The notes: generated by a model not told the origin, from the sequence alone. A stretch of DNA of 64,000 bases from Blasia pusilla (GCA_050084515.1 CM114274.1:23126001-23190000), one strand, 5' to 3'. Shown: positions 1-14,009, counted from the stretch's first letter. A program made the numbers and translations.

Positions 1-3000
1 TTTTCAAATTGATTTTCCAGGGTTTTGAAATTATCCGAACGTTCAAATTTACCCAAACCCGCGAACGCTTCCAAAGGCGACTTTCATAAGGCAGTGCTCT
101 AAATGTATGGGCATTTCACGTGACATCGAAGCGGTAAGTTCCTAGGGAATATGGAAGTACGATTACTATTCAAAGCTGGTCTTACGACCAAAATTAAGCG
201 TGGAAGAAATACGATTCACTTTGGTGGAGTTTGGTCGTTAATCATAACCTAATAGTGGTTCCCCACTCCGTCGCTATGGAGTCATGATTACGACGTGGAA
301 GAATAAACGCTCGCGTTCAGCGACACATGCACCATTCAGGAGCAAGTTTCGGTCAAGAGAAACGAGTGCCATGTGATTATGTTCGTCGTGGGAGAGTAGT
401 ACTCCACGAATTATTGAAAAAGGTCTTGTCCCCGAGAGAAAACAGATATCTAAAGTGTTTCGATTCCGGAGATTGCCCAATTCTGATCAATTAATGTACG
501 TTCTTTCTTAGAATTCTGGTGAATTCGTGATAGAGTTAAGCGTTTTTATCGGCTTTTCTCAGGAAATTTGCTCTCTGGTTCATTCCATCGTAGTCTTCAC
601 AACCTGATGAGTTCCGTGTCATCTGTTGGTTAGTTTATTTCCTGTGAGCGCTTTTTCCATTCCTTTTGGGCATTCCATGAGTGCCTTCTCCCGAGTCTAG
701 TGGAAGCTTTCCAATGGTAGAGTTTAGGATGATCTTTGATACCTTGCAGTCCAAGAGAGATATTCGGTCTAGAGGCAATAACAGAGAGAAGTGAGTTCGT
801 AACTCTAGGTTGGCGTGAAAGCAGATCGACAACCACCGGTATGAAAGGTATGAATTGGGGGGAAGAGACCAGACTCCCCGAAGAGAGTCGGCCTTGGGAT
901 GCGGTTATGTACATCTTGTGAAAAAAATTCGCGCAGCAGCCATCTTTCTTCCGATTACTTGAAAGTATCCTCAATGAAGAGACTTGGTCTATTGTCTTTG
1001 GTCACGAATTGACCTTTTCAGAGTGAGCACGCGAAGGCTGCGTGTAACTACCGAAAAGGGACTTGCACGAAGCAAAAAGTCACCTTGCAGTGCCGATGCC
1101 CTCAATTTCCAGGCATCACAGAGGTTATGTACCGTTGTGAATCTCCTATGTGTAGAGCTGGCAATACTATTCTCCGCCTGGCCGGTTCTCCTCCACGAGA
1201 CTCCTATGCTGAAGAGTTTTAGAATTTCCATCGTCTTCCCCCAGTGGTTCAAGTTTCGAACATAGATCTCACTGGTTTATGCAAGTCCCCTGTTGCGATC
1301 ACTGTTCATACACGTGAACGGGTGCCAACGCTGCTAACTAAGGTCTTCGTGAGACAGCTCAAATGCTTAGAAGTGGGTAACGTGCTTGTTTTCGGTCAAA
1401 ACGATGGTACTCGTTTAGGTCATTTGGTCAGGCCTTTACATGCGTTAAAGTGAGGATACATTTGAGGAAACTTGAAGGATCTCCCGCAAGAATCACCTGA
1501 GGAGATTATTCTCAGGGCGATGTCGACTCAGAAGATAAGTTATGAAAACTCTGTAGCGGTACCCATTTGGTCTCATTACAGTGACAATTCGTGGTGTAGA
1601 TAGACCACGAACCTGTCAGTAGCTTTATCCTCGTTGGCTCGTCTTTCAGCGGAGAAAAGTGTATATGAAACGAATCTGTAACGGGCGATGCAAGGCACTT
1701 TCAAAGAAGCGGTTCGTATTCCTCTTATTTTGGGTCACGACATAGTTCGGTTGTCTGCTTCTTGTTTCGATGGCTACGTATCCTCGTACTGGTACTGGAG
1801 TACGGGATACTCTCTATTCGCTGGAGACACTACCGTAAAGAGTTTATGGAACCGTTGGCCGTTGGATACGTGAAGACTACAAAAATTGCATACCTGGATG
1901 CTTGCAGAAACCGAAGTCTTCACCATATCCGGAGCCTCGAGCCTCCACATGTTTATTATTCATTCATCGCTCTCACTTGTCTGTTGTACAAAAAGGGGAT
2001 TAGTTGCAACGACTTCGATAACCACATGCTCGAGCCTTTCCGAGATCTTTGCGAAATTTAAAGAACAATGTAACTCAGGTGGTAGTCCAACAGGCCTGTG
2101 CTCGTAGTCTTATTCAAAACGTAGCCTCATCGGCAAGCTTGGAAAACGGTGATTAACAGAGTGGCTGAAGATTAGTCAAAAAAGCTCAGTCTCACTGTAG
2201 GTAAGCTGAATGAGTCAAATCGCGTATATACAGTAGATGATGGTTCCAAAACTGCACAGGTGACTTGATTTCTGCAAATACAAGTCATGAGCTCGGATTA
2301 CCACGCGGGATATGCTCATGATCTCCCCATATCACTAATATCAAGCATGATCGTCAATAGCTAAAGCAGACTAGTGAAAACGACAATAGTAACAGTACAG
2401 CTCCTGATCAGTCGTGTCGCCGGTTGTAATTCCGATAGGTGCACGTGCAAGTCATGTGTATGGATCGATTGGTTCCAAGCTCACCTGCTGAAAAACCCCG
2501 GAAAGCTCATGATTCGCTTAACCGAAGCTACTGAATCAAACCCCTGCAGATCTAAGTTGCACCTTCCCATAGCTCGCCTCGGTCAACGTAAGAAGTCTTC
2601 ACCGAAGGCAGAGATTCAGAGAAGAACCGAAGGCTTCGTACAGCCACCCTGCAGATTACTTTCCGCCTGGAAAGCTTTGAAAGCCGAAAAAATTGGCCGA
2701 TTTCTTTTCTTTTTGTCTTTTGTGAATTACCTGTAATCTGTGAATGCCTTGAAAATTCTTCCATTTCTTCGCACAGTTCCGGAAAACGACGAAATCTGTT
2801 TAGGGGATCGAAAAGCCTTAGGCTTAGCCGATCGATCCTTGGACTCGTCACGTTTCTTTCACGGATGTGTTTCCTCTACCATCGCGCTGGCACACAAAAG
2901 TAGTATCCGGACTCCAGAGAGAGACCGTCGGGTCCTCAGCCCTCTCCTGCGAATGGCACGTCTTAACTTCTGATTCCACTCTTGCTCTCAAGTACAGTAG

Positions 3001-3860
3001 TGGTCATGGAGAAGGCAAAACAACAGCGACTCTGTTTGTGTCCAAATTGACTTCGTACAATCGAGTGTTTGTCTCTCTATGCGATAACCGACTCTGTCAT
3101 TGGAAAGATACCAGGGTAGGCTTAGTAGTAGGCTCCTTCCATTCCATTTCAGAAGACGAGAATAGATGCGGAAGATTTGTGTGAAGTCCTTCACCGCTCC
3201 TTCCCTGAAAATCAGAGGTCTTGCAGTAGAATAGACTCCCACGTGATTGTAGCCACAATATTTGGGCACGCTTCTTTGCATGAGTTTCTTACAACGTTTG
3301 TTTCCCGGAAGGTTAACATGTGCATCGTGCTCTTAGTCGGAGCCTACTCGGATTGTCCTGTCCCAATGCGTTTGTGGCGTCTTGAATTTTCCACGCTTCT
3401 GGCCCGACGCAGCTTCTCGCTCCTCGAAGCTAGGAACAACGAATTTCATCCGCTCCCCCCTATCAATACACAGAAGGTTAAAATTGAATGAAGCTTGTGG
3501 AGTCCTTTCGTTTTACCAGACCCAAGCAAAATTGCGATTCTTCTTTTCCAACTGGTCTCCCCAAAATGATTCTGTGAGTGTACTGTAGTCTAGTGGCAAC
3601 ATGACAAGTGAGGAACGTGGTTTAGCACCTTGTGTCCTCGCCTTCCTACACGCAAGCAGCCTTTTCATAATTTACATCCATTCTATGTTTCGTCCATCAC
3701 TCAATCGCGCTCGGATCTCCTACCCATTTGAATGCAGTGTTGTGGAACTGGCCGTGTTAATCAAGGCATGCCACGGCTCCAGCGTCCGGCACAAACCCGT
3801 TGCCCGGATAACTCCTCGTGAGAGTGGGCCCACAGGTTTGTGTGTGGAGTGTTGACATGT
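1..3860. other. Unassigned block of balanced composition
   Basis: This stretch has visibly higher GC and fewer A/T runs than the AT-rich DNA after about 3.9 kb. The open frames are short (longest about 120 codons, 2374-2736 +) and overlap on both strands. None shows a motif I recognise. The texture resembles plant organellar, especially mitochondrial, intergenic DNA, but I could not identify any organellar gene in it, so that origin is only a guess. It could equally be a decayed transposon. No terminal repeats are visible because the left edge lies outside the window. Confidence 0.3.
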
Positions 3861-6227
3861 AGGAAGACTTGAAGTGGGATAGCATACAAAATTCAAATTA
3901 CATGCCATCCTCCATGTTGTCCCTTCTCCAGGGATAAGTAAAAGATGGGATCTAGGGAGGAGTCCCGCTTTCTGCAGTCGTGGAATACATAAACCCATGT
4001 TTGGCACGACCTATTAATATGAATTTCTGCCGCATGAAGGGACATAAGTTCAAATCCAAGAGGATAATTACAAACGTTGTGCGTAAGGAATTCCCTGAAT
4101 GAAACAAAATAATATTATTTATTCAATGACATTTGATGAAACCAACCCGTGCGGCCTTTTCTATAGGGATGGGATGTTACAAATGTTAACATTCCACATT
4201 AGGTAAGGTAAGAATATTTTATTCTAACTACACATTAATTTAGATTAGAAAATTCAAATTCATATAAGGCACGATGTAATGAAATTCAAGGTGACATTAG
4301 AAAGATAAGAAAACAACTAAATCATATTTATATCAATCACATGAACTTTACTATTTAAAACGAAGTCACACGAATCCCATGAGTAATAAGTTCTTGCACA
4401 CAAATCCAATTATCTTCTCACGGATCAAAAAGTATATCTTTATGCAAAATCTTCAATTGACCCCGTGCACATAATCATACGAACTAATTTGATGTGCGAG
4501 ATAGCTTGCTCGGCCAAGAAACAAAACAAAGCATTCATGTAGGAACCGTAATGAAATTGGTCGTAGCCTCTTTTTTAGGGCAAATAATTTGTAATACCAA
4601 AACCATTGATAGAGGGGTAGTCTAATACTCATTGAAGACTCATCCATACATTTTTTCTTCACTTCTATATATAGATGGTAAATATGCTTCTTAAGGAATT
4701 CTAACCTTTTAAAAAATAGTATCCAAAATTTAGCTTAACTCCATGAACACAATCCACATACTCAAGTTCAAGTGCAATTATGTTAATATTTCAAGAAATT
4801 TATGATTAATCTTTAAGTGGAAAGAGTGTGGAGAAAGAAGAAAATTTATAGAATATTTTCATAAATTGCTTAAAAATTTATACTAATATGCATCATACAT
4901 CTCCAATTACAATGTACATCATTGTTCACATCTACTCTATATTGAATGAAAAGTTATCAATCACATGCAAAGATTTGTACACACACATGTTGTAATAAGA
5001 TCGAAAAAAAATCAATGTAAGAATAACATAAGTGACCAATTCCACTCTCAATCATATATATTTTTTTAAAACCATATCCAATCTTTGTCATAAGGGAATC
5101 TTGACTCCTCGAGCTTGACTCTAAAACTCTCTCTTCTGCCAAACTCCTAAAAAAATCACTTTCAACTTGAGAAATATAGCTATTCTGAGTTATCTTTTTG
5201 CCTTGTATATCCTTGGGAAGAGCCAAAATATAACCAAAAATGGTAAATTATGCTCATAAGTTATCTGCCTCAAAAAAATTTAGAATAGCTCATCCTAACT
5301 CAATAGTGTTGCAACCAACCCTATTTGATCACTCAAGACAAAGATACAAATTAACAACATGATGGAACTTCCTTCATCATTGATATAGCAGAACTCTATT
5401 TACATGTCAACTAGTTATAATGTGACATAATTCATTAGACCTAATGATCTTCTTGCCTATAAGTCTTGATAACATGTCTAGTGATGTAGTACATATTTAG
5501 CCATTTATATAAAATGCTTGCGTACTAAGATTGATATTGATCATTCGAATATTGAAAAGTAAAAACCCATTCTCCAATGAACTATAATATTTAATCATAT
5601 TGCAGTTGAAATCACTTATTACTAGCTAACTCCCATGCTATATGAATTGATTATTGGTAATTATTCATGACTTATGAGTTAGACTTAACTAACCCCTAAA
5701 ACTCTTAATTGACCTCTCAAATCAATATCAAATGATCTTATTTGTTGAGAGATTGAATGTTCTTATTCATTAAGAGGACGAGTCATTCTATTAATAGGTT
5801 GAAAAGGCCAAGTGTCAAAATGAGAGATGTTTAAAAATTAAAGGATCACTCTCCAATAATAATATGGATTTCAAAAAAGATTGTAAATATTTATCTCCTT
5901 AGTAAAAAAAATTCAAAATCATTTTTTAATTCTTATCGTATGTATTGACTAAAATTCACTAAATCCATTAATCTTAAATCTTTTCAAAAGAATCCATTTT
6001 TAAAAAAATCATATTTTTGCATAACTAACTCGATTTCATCTTATGAATAATAGATATGAGAAGTTTAATCTGTATTACCATTCAAAGTGGAGAACATCAA
6101 AACAAAAGATTTTTTCTCATGACATTATGTTGAATATAAAAATATTGTCTCTCTCGAGAATATTCATATAGTTGCAAGAAAAAAAATTAAACAAAGCTTA
6201 TGTTATTATGACTTGTAGTTCAATGGA
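3861..6227. other. AT-rich intergenic DNA, no gene seen
   Basis: The sequence is AT-rich with many homopolymer runs and frequent stops in all frames. The few open frames (for example 4957-5226 -) show no recognisable domain. I see no RNA gene or terminal repeat here. Confidence 0.4.
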
Positions 6228-6235
6228 TCGTGGGC

Positions 6236-6522
6236 ATGGTTGTAAAAAAATTGACAAGTCATTCCTTAGGACAGACATGAACGGACATGTTCATGGACAT
6301 GAGTTCCAAGAGGTGGGACCCACACTTTCAATCCATGATGGAATGCAAGGCAAGGAAGAGAGCAGCAATGAGGGAGGAGGGAGTGGAGGTGAAGGGAGGA
6401 AGAAATGGGGGAGTATGAAACACAAAGGCACGTAAGGGGAATGAGAAAGAAGGGAAAGGTGGGATCCATACGGACAAGTCTTTCCATAGGAAGGACACAG
6501 ACTTTGTCCACATGCAACCTTG
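6236..6522 (-). mobile_element. hAT-type MITE, copy 1
   Basis: A 287-bp element starts CATGGTTG and ends CAACCTTG, which are terminal inverted repeats. It is flanked by near-identical 8-bp duplications, ATCGTGGG at 6228-6235 and GTCGTGGG at 6523-6530. Its body is an inverted, clearly homologous copy of the element at 25830-26136, with shared blocks such as the repeated ggacatgt motif and a pyrimidine-rich centre on the minus strand. Eight-bp duplications and CAAGG-like ends fit the hAT superfamily. There is no transposase, so it is non-autonomous. The long minus-strand open frames across it are by-products of its composition. Confidence 0.75.
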
Positions 6523-6530
6523 GTCGTGGG

Positions 6531-6840
6531 TTGAAGCATTGGGTTCTGGGAAGAGGAACAAGAAGAAAGAGGGCCAAAGAAGAAAAGTCTCAATGGAAAA
6601 GTCAACCAATGTTAAGAGGATATAAAATTTTGATACAATTAAAAGGGAAAAAAAATACGAGGGAATATTTTTATGAGTTTTTGAGAGGTATTTGAGAAAA
6701 AAATCTAAATAAAGAGGGAGTGGTTTGAAATCCAAAAGAAAATTTAAATACGGAAATAAAGATTGGAGTTCTCTTAAAATTATCAAGAAGATCTTATCAA
6801 TTCAGACTAGTGATGTAAGTGATAATCTAATTTCTAAATA
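6531..6840. other. No feature seen
   Basis: Short AT-rich spacer between the MITE and the Helitron end; nothing recognisable. Confidence 0.4.
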
Positions 6841-6870
6841 CTAGTGATTTTCCCGTGCGATACACGATAT
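6841..6870 (-). terminator. Probable Helitron 3' terminus
   Basis: Read on the minus strand, a short stem (CGTG / CACG, plus-strand 6854-6866) is followed a few bases later by CTAG at 6844-6841, and then T. Plant Helitrons end with a GC-rich hairpin and CTRR and insert between A and T. The stem here is only 4 bp, so it is probably eroded. Confidence 0.5.
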
Positions 6871-6949
6871 ATAAATATATTTATGAAAAAATTATAAAAA
6901 AACTGTTTTATTATGAAAATAATAATTTACTTACTTCTATTTCATAAAT

Positions 6950-8640
6950 TTTTTTCTTTACACACAACATTTTGAGTGTAATCACCTTCTTGATTGGAAT
7001 GCGTATCACTACCAATCATAATATGAATTGAATTGCTTTGTCCTACTCTAGATAACGTCACGAATAATTGGCCATGAGAAACGAGTGTGCGGCCTATGAG
7101 ACATGTGGAGAAGAACGTAATTAACATATATGTGCATAGGACACGTGGATAGTCTAGATGGCCAGGGAAAAAAACAACGAGAACTTGTAGAGGCCGTAAA
7201 TACATGTATGGATAAGTACATTCTAACCTTTTGCAAAGTTTGACCTAATGACTTATTAATAGTCATGGCAAAAGTTGGACGAGTAGGGAATTGGAGTCTT
7301 CGTAAATCAAAAGGCAACTTCAAATTAGAAGCAATCAATGGAATATGTGGAATGAAAACTCGATCCCCAATATTCTTCCCCGTAATAATTTCAACAACCA
7401 CAATTTTTTGCATGAATCTATGAATGATTAATCGAGTGTCATTCACTTGTCCTTTTGCACCATTCATGTTCTATAAAAGCATAATTGATGCATCAATCTT
7501 CAAACACAAATGATATGGAGGTACTCCAAAAAAGTGAGCATGTATTCAAGAACTCCATTGGATATAGATATAACTCATTCCCTTATTTGAAACAGAACCA
7601 ACATTAAAATGAATATGCTCAAGTACATAATACATATTTTTTAGAAAACATTTCCACAAAAGAATATTCTAAATTTGATCAATTAGACGAAATGAAGTCA
7701 TTTTTGTTAAGAGTACAAATAATTACCTCTCCAAAAAATCAAGACATGACTTCTGTATCTATTCCATCAACATTTATATTTCTTGGTGTGAGAATAGTTA
7801 TATTTCTCAAAAATTTGACGTCACAAAACCTTGAAGATCATTCCCATATATAATATCAATAAGATCATTTACATTCTTGCTAGGAACAATCATCTTAGAC
7901 GGTAGTGGAATAAAATGTTCTCCCAAAGAAGTGTATAACGGCACATGATCCTCTCCAACCTCCAATAGCCAACCATCAAAAGCTTATTGTTGAACACGCA
8001 TGTGCCTTTCTAAATTTTGAGCTCTCATAGTTTTAGTAAGCTTCATCATCCTTGTATGGGACCGCAAATATGATCTATTTTAAGTGTCTTGAATAAATTT
8101 TGGATGATTCCCATAGCAAATGATAGGTGAAACGTGCCGAAAGTCACCACCAAAATTAATGAGCTTTCCCCAAATGGTATGTCCCTAAGGTCACAAGATA
8201 TCATTCCCATAATATCTTGTAAGGTACAATTGACAACCTCAAATGCATGATGATGAGCCATAGATGCCTCATCCCATATTATAAGTGTAGCCTTTTGGAT
8301 GAAATGTGTTGCGTCGCTATTGATGACCATGTTGCAAGCAGAGCTTTCATCAATATTTATGGGAATCCTAAAGCGTGAGTGTGATGTACGCCCTCAATCT
8401 AGTAACGATACAACTATCCCAGATGATGCAACAGCTAAAGAAATACCTCCCATACTTCTTACATTTGCAAGAAGAAGATTATATAAGAAAGTCTTCCTTG
8501 TTCCACCTGGGCCATCTTTGAAAAACAAATTTCTAGAAGGTAGAGTATTATATATCATGTTATCCAATTGATCATGTATAGCATCCGAAATGATGTGTTG
8601 TCCTTCATTCAAAGATGCCTTTCCACTTCTAACTTGTTCA
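6950..8640 (-). pseudogene. Helitron PIF1-like helicase remnant
   Basis: This is the 5'-3' helicase half of a Helitron RepHel protein, which unwinds DNA during rolling-circle transposition. On the minus strand around 8394-8612 the Walker A region reads GPGGTRKT, where the usual motif is GPGGTGKT: the catalytic lysine is kept but a glycine is now arginine. Around 8250-8290 the Walker B-like LIIWDEASMAH is clear. At 7048-7467 the C-terminal block contains MNGAKGQVNDTRLIIHRFMQ and TFAMTINKSLGQTLQKV, and at 6942-7205 FVTLSRVGQSNSIHIMI closes the helicase. The pieces lie in different frames separated by stops, so this is a pseudogene. It continues the Rep fragments to its right as one ancestral protein. 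Confidence 0.85.
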
Positions 8641-9023
8641 CGTAAGTTATTTTGATCAAAGAAGAGTGTCTCTTCCTCTAAAAGTATTCGTGAATGAGGG
8701 GATTTGAAGTTAGGTTATGGTATGTTTGGAAAATCAGAAAATCTCTTTTGATTCTTGCAAATGATAATTTAATTCCAATAATATAGTGTTGATGGTAGAA
8801 GCATAAAGTAGAAGATTAGGGATTCCCGTTTTCTGCAAGGGCAATCGATATATTCGAAATAAATCCAAAGATATGATTGTCAATAGGAAAAAGGAAAAGA
8901 AAAGAAAGATGAAAAAAGTTATGTTTCTTTTGCTTACCTCATATCGTTCATATAATATATCTTCTATGATTGGAGAAAAAAAGTAACTCCATACTACTGC
9001 AAGTCTCGCAGGTGTATTATAAT

Positions 9024-11963
9024 CTAGAATGACGACAAATAATGGTCGAAGTGAGGAACATGTGCTAATCTCAAAAGCTTCTTGTAAGCAAGAGAAGACT
9101 TCATTATCATCCTCAAGGAGTTCCAATTGAACAACAAATTTCTAAAAAAATGAAGAACATAGACTCTAGGTTCAATTCTCAAGTGTTCATGGGAAGTCGC
9201 ACCTTTAACATAATGAAGAAGTAACCACAACCAGTGACGTTTTTCGTCACTTGCAGAAATATAAGTAATTGATTAGATAATTTAGTATAAAAAAAATCAT
9301 TCATTTTCTTACATTAATACTATGAAAGTAAGATAAGAAATTCAACCCAAATTAAATTAAATGGCTACATAAGCACAATACAACATATAGTGTTTGCTTG
9401 GATAAGTAAGATATAAACGTCCAAAAGGATGACCTCTATTGTTTCTTCTTTGTACTCTAGAAAGAACATTTTTTTTCACTCCAAAGATAATATAAAGGAA
9501 AGTCAAGATATAAGTACTCTCGAGTTGTTTGATCAAGTTGATTAGTAACAAACCATTGAACTAAGGTGGTCTCCCTATTCTTTGTAAAATATCCTCAAAC
9601 ATGTCATAATCATTGAAGATCATAACCAATCTCATAACACTTGGTTATTCAACATGTAATTAAACTTGAAAAGTCTCTAGCATACCCATGAAGAAGATAT
9701 ATACGTACATACAATTCCAAGATAACTTACTTAAAATTTATAGACTCCAATGTACATCATATCATTCAAAAATAATCAATTAGAATTGAGATGGGAATCA
9801 AATTCTGTTACGTTTACCTTGCATGAAGATCTAGGTATGTCTCATCAATAATCTCCATTTTTCTTGAGGTATCCATATCTTTTGAGACTTGAAATGATAC
9901 ATCAGCATGTTCCTTATGTACATATTTATATAAGTATTTAACCGTAGAAATATTATTTGTGATCTCCAAATTAATATGGCAATCAAAGAGGATATACAAG
10001 GATTATAAGGAACCACCCATAGATTCGAGCACTTGTCGCGCTTTATTTTCTTCTTTCCATTGTCCAATCTAGCGTATGTAACAAACATTAGAAGAGATCC
10101 AAGATATCTCAAAGATTTACAAAAAATAAAATAAAAGAAATCCATATACTACAAGAAGCTCTACTTGAGAGATCATTAAGAAATTAATAGCTTAAGTACC
10201 TTTGATAGATTGGATAACCATCTTTAGTCTCCGAAGTCACAGTTGCAAAAGCCTTGGGACAGTCTTTGGTACATTTTTTTAGTTTCCCTATCCATACATG
10301 GAGAATTTGGATTTAATTCTCCACATGCATAATGAACCATGAAATTAGCTACAGTAGAATAGAGTCTTGGATGCGTAATTGGATCATGAATTTTGGCTGA
10401 GATAATATCATCATAATCAAAAGTGCTACGTGGCTTATCCTCATGTCTGAGAATAATCAAAACATGGATATGTGGAAAGCCTCTTTCTTCAAACTCTACC
10501 ACATGAATATATCCCAAAACTCGACCCAAGATATGTTGCTTCATAACAAGCGATAGTAACTCTTTTTTTTTCTAGAAACCTCGCACAACCAAATCAAGTT
10601 AATGTACAATAGTTTCGCTAAGTAATAATTTAGATGTAATCTCTCCCCACTTGGATTGCATGTCATGCTAAAAAACAAATCCATTTTTCCAAAGTGTCTC
10701 ACAATGGCATTTTGATATAGTTGATATATATGATGTGGCCGCCCACTAAAAGAAGAAGGCAAAATAATGCATCTCCCAAACCTCGCCCCATCCATGTCAT
10801 GTCGACATAAGGCATCTTGCACATCTTGATATATATAGCTCAACCCGTAAATCCTTTTGATTTAATCAAATCCAACATAATCTTTGAATCTCTACAATAG
10901 CATATAGGACAACTTTGTACTCTTGAGTAAGGCGACCAAATTGAAGTAACAGATTATCATCTTCAGCTCCAAGTCATATCTGTAGTCGAAAGGAAGCAAA
11001 GTGCAAGGTTGTGATATATACTCTTTCGATTCCTTGTGAATGTCTCCTCATTTATCCCACCATCAACTCTATCTTCATCTATTGATTCGTCAAAATAATC
11101 TTCATCTCTATAGTCCATATGTATATTATCCCTCGTAGATCTACTTGTTGTAGTTTCTAGAAAACTCCCAAATGTTATTCCAGGATGCCAACTCACTTCA
11201 CCATAAAAAAAATAACAAAACAAAGTGCAACACAACATATGCTTCATTAAGGTCTAATAAACGCCTTGTACCCCTCCATATAATTTCACAATAATATCAT
11301 AACGATCGTTGAAAATACAATCACTTCCATTGCTCGACAAAATTATTGCAATTTCAGAAGCCAATGGTAACTTGTAATGTTTTGTCTCAAGACCACACTT
11401 ACTTGCCTTTAGGGTGACACATACATTACGATTACTTACCCCGATTGCGATATAAGAAAATACTTGAACATAGGGATTATGTTCATGTAATATCTCTTAT
11501 AGCCCTCATAAGATATCATGTTGGAGATCATGTGACATAACTCTTCGTCAATGCTCCAACTCATTCTTAGTAGCATGAATGTAGATATGAGGAAATCTAG
11601 GATGATTCCCTTCCTTTGGATGTAGTGCTCCAATAGTATAGTAGATGGATGTCACCTTGAACCCTAGAGTGTCTACTTCCACTAATTTGCTCTATTATAT
11701 GAGCTCTGGTAGAAGCTAATTGTAAATGTGGAATCATAAGCCCTGGGCAAGAAGGTGACAACTTTGGCACCAATACCTGAAATTAATGATTGCAAGAACC
11801 GAAGAGTCTTTTTCAGGAAGGGAAGTTGAAATTTTCCATATTTGCAACACATACCAAAAAGTGAGTTTTGAAAATTTGTAGCCCTCACCTTCCCACATTT
11901 CCAATGGAGAGCATGACATAAAGGACATATTTCAGTCATCTTCCCAAGATTTAGATGGCCCAT
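9024..11963 (-). pseudogene. Helitron Rep (HUH) domain remnant
   Basis: Minus-strand fragments match the N-terminal and Rep parts of Helitron proteins. At 11682-11963 there is a Cys/His-rich segment with CPLCHALHWKCGK and FGMCCKYGKFQLP. At 10541-10843 VRHFGKMDLFFSMTCNPS is the region before the Rep core. At 10224-10544 GFPHIHVLI contains the HUH motif (H-I-H) that binds the metal for strand nicking. At 9814-9999 there is ISTVKYLYKYVHK. At 9024-9230 LLHYVKGATS belongs to the Rep-helicase linker. The order is that of an intact Helitron protein, but the frames are broken by many stops and small indels. The function is established for the family; activity here is ruled out by the breaks. Confidence 0.85.
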
Positions 11964-12000
11964 TGCTTGATTTACAATTGATAGAATCCCAACTTTTTCT

Positions 12001-14009
12001 TACATCACTTTCTTTGAAGTTTTGAGTTCGTGCAAGATTGAGTAACTTGTTGACTTTCATAATCCTCCCAATATTAGCGGATGTTTAGAAAATTTTCAAA
12101 GTAGGAAGGAAAACTCCACTCCCTAATGGGTTGTCCACTCCATTAAGTATTGAAGGCACATCCTTAATTCTTGGTGGAAGCATAAAAAATGACTTCATCT
12201 TCTTGATTTCTAGATAATGGTATCTCCTCTTCAATACTTCTCATATTAGGCACCTCAACCCCATTCCCTCCAATATGTAATTCCTCAAAAAAAGGAGGCA
12301 TAGAGGTAGTTATGTCATAAATAGGAACTTTGATAATTTCCTCCTCACTCCTGCATTTAAAGTGTAATTTGTAAGTACGATTTAAACAAATAGTGGCAAC
12401 CAAGAAATCCTAGAGCAAGAGCATAAGGTATTTATATAAGTTTTTTTACCTTAGGGCATCTTGAATTGGAGTCTTCACCATAACAATATTTGTATTATCT
12501 TCAATTCCTTAATAATGTAAGAAGATCCTACATGATGTTAAAGAGTACGTCTTCTCCTTTTATGTTCTCTTTGGTAGATGCTCCCTTTTTTCTTTTTGAA
12601 GACCATCATTCTCTATCCAAATGGCACGTTTTCTCATTTGTACCTTGCCTTGCAACATTTTTTTCAAGTCATGTATCTCCGTAGGATTTGATGGAATATG
12701 AAGACTACAAGAAATGGTTTCATGCAAGTAAGTTAATAGCTTTGGACTTACAAAAATCTTAGAAAAAGGTGTCCATCAAGTGAAATGAAAGAAATCTTTG
12801 ACATGTTGAAGATATGACCATACATTAGCGTATCATTGATTGCTAGAATATAACTTGTTTCACTTTGTCTTGCCAACTTTTCCACATGAGGTTTATCTCT
12901 TTGTGCCTCACCACATAACACTTTTTGGAAGTTGCATATATCTATAGGATGTGATGGAATAGGAAGTCTGCAAGAAATGGTTTCATACAAAACATGTTTT
13001 ATCATATTAAAGGTACGTGGAAGAATTGGTTCATAGTTTGAAGCGTAAATTTCCCTATGTCTTACGTGCAAGTTATACAATGTGAACTTATGTTGGAGAT
13101 ATTTGGATCAGGGATTTTTTTTGGTTTCTAGTTGAAGACGAAAGTGGCCAATTTGTGATGTCTTGAAGTGACATGTCCTCCATCCCTACTCCCTTCTATG
13201 TTTTTATCTATCAGAAATACATTAAAAATAAATGGAAAACTGAGTAAATCTTTGAAATAAACCACTTTGGAATTTTTATTAGAAATGAGAAAATAAAGAG
13301 TGAAATCAATTCTATGAGCAAGACAAAAAAAAATAGAACATGGAGATGGAGAGTAGAAATAATGTTAATTGTAAGTGGAGTGGATATTTTAGGAAATAGC
13401 TTTATGGTTCCAATGGCAAAACCTCCAACCCTGAAAAAGACACATGACAATAGTAGGGAATACGATATTTAAAACCTTTCCAACCTTACGATAATCTCTC
13501 GACCACTGATTGGTTGGCGATGCAACCCATCATGTAGCATCCAACTGTGTTGCGCAAGTGAAATTCAAGAACACACGCATGTGAATGCTTTGGACGTCGA
13601 TGGATGCATGGCGGAGGTGAAATTAAAAAACATATGGATGTAAATGCTCTAGAAATAAATGGATACATAATGGGAAATAAAAATTCCATATAGACGTACC
13701 AAAAATGTGTTTGTCCAACTATAATTATGGGATGAAGGGACATAATGTGCTATTTCACTTCTAATAGACATCTTATTGATGAGGACTGTAAGTCCTTCTC
13801 GACATCAAGTATAAGTATTTTTTCCCTTCCCAACCTTAGGCCTCCTTTCCTCTTCTTTCCCCCGTGCCCCTCTTGATCTAAATGCCTCCTTTATATGCTA
13901 CCTTTAGATCTACCCTTTCAGATCTGCTCAAATCCAACTGTTGAAGCTAGGGTTGGCTATTTATCTAGTTTTCCGCTTTGCTTGCCATTGGCGTTCATCC
14001 CCTCCGCCC
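12001..14009. other. No gene recognised
   Basis: AT-rich sequence. It holds one minus-strand open frame of 110 codons (12748-13080) and several shorter ones, none with a recognised domain. The true 5' end of the Helitron may lie here, but no convincing TC terminus was found. Confidence 0.35.

Larger units (their letters stand above)
6841..12000 (-). mobile_element. Decayed autonomous Helitron
   Basis: The minus strand carries, in order, fragments of the Helitron Rep/helicase protein: a Cys-rich N-terminal region, the HUH replication initiator domain and a PIF1-type helicase. The minus-strand 3' end appears to lie at 6841, where a small hairpin is followed by CTAG and then a host T, the usual Helitron 3' terminus. 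No 5' TC terminus could be placed with confidence upstream of 12 kb, so the right boundary is that of recognisable coding sequence. Many stops and frameshifts make it inactive. Confidence 0.8.

Noticed and set aside
630-974. 114-codon minus-strand open frame as a gene
   Set aside because: It overlaps other frames of similar length on both strands and has no recognisable motif.
6328-6786. 152-codon minus-strand open frame
   Set aside because: It mostly spans the pyrimidine-rich body of a MITE; the homologous frame at 25779-26105 is explained in the same way.
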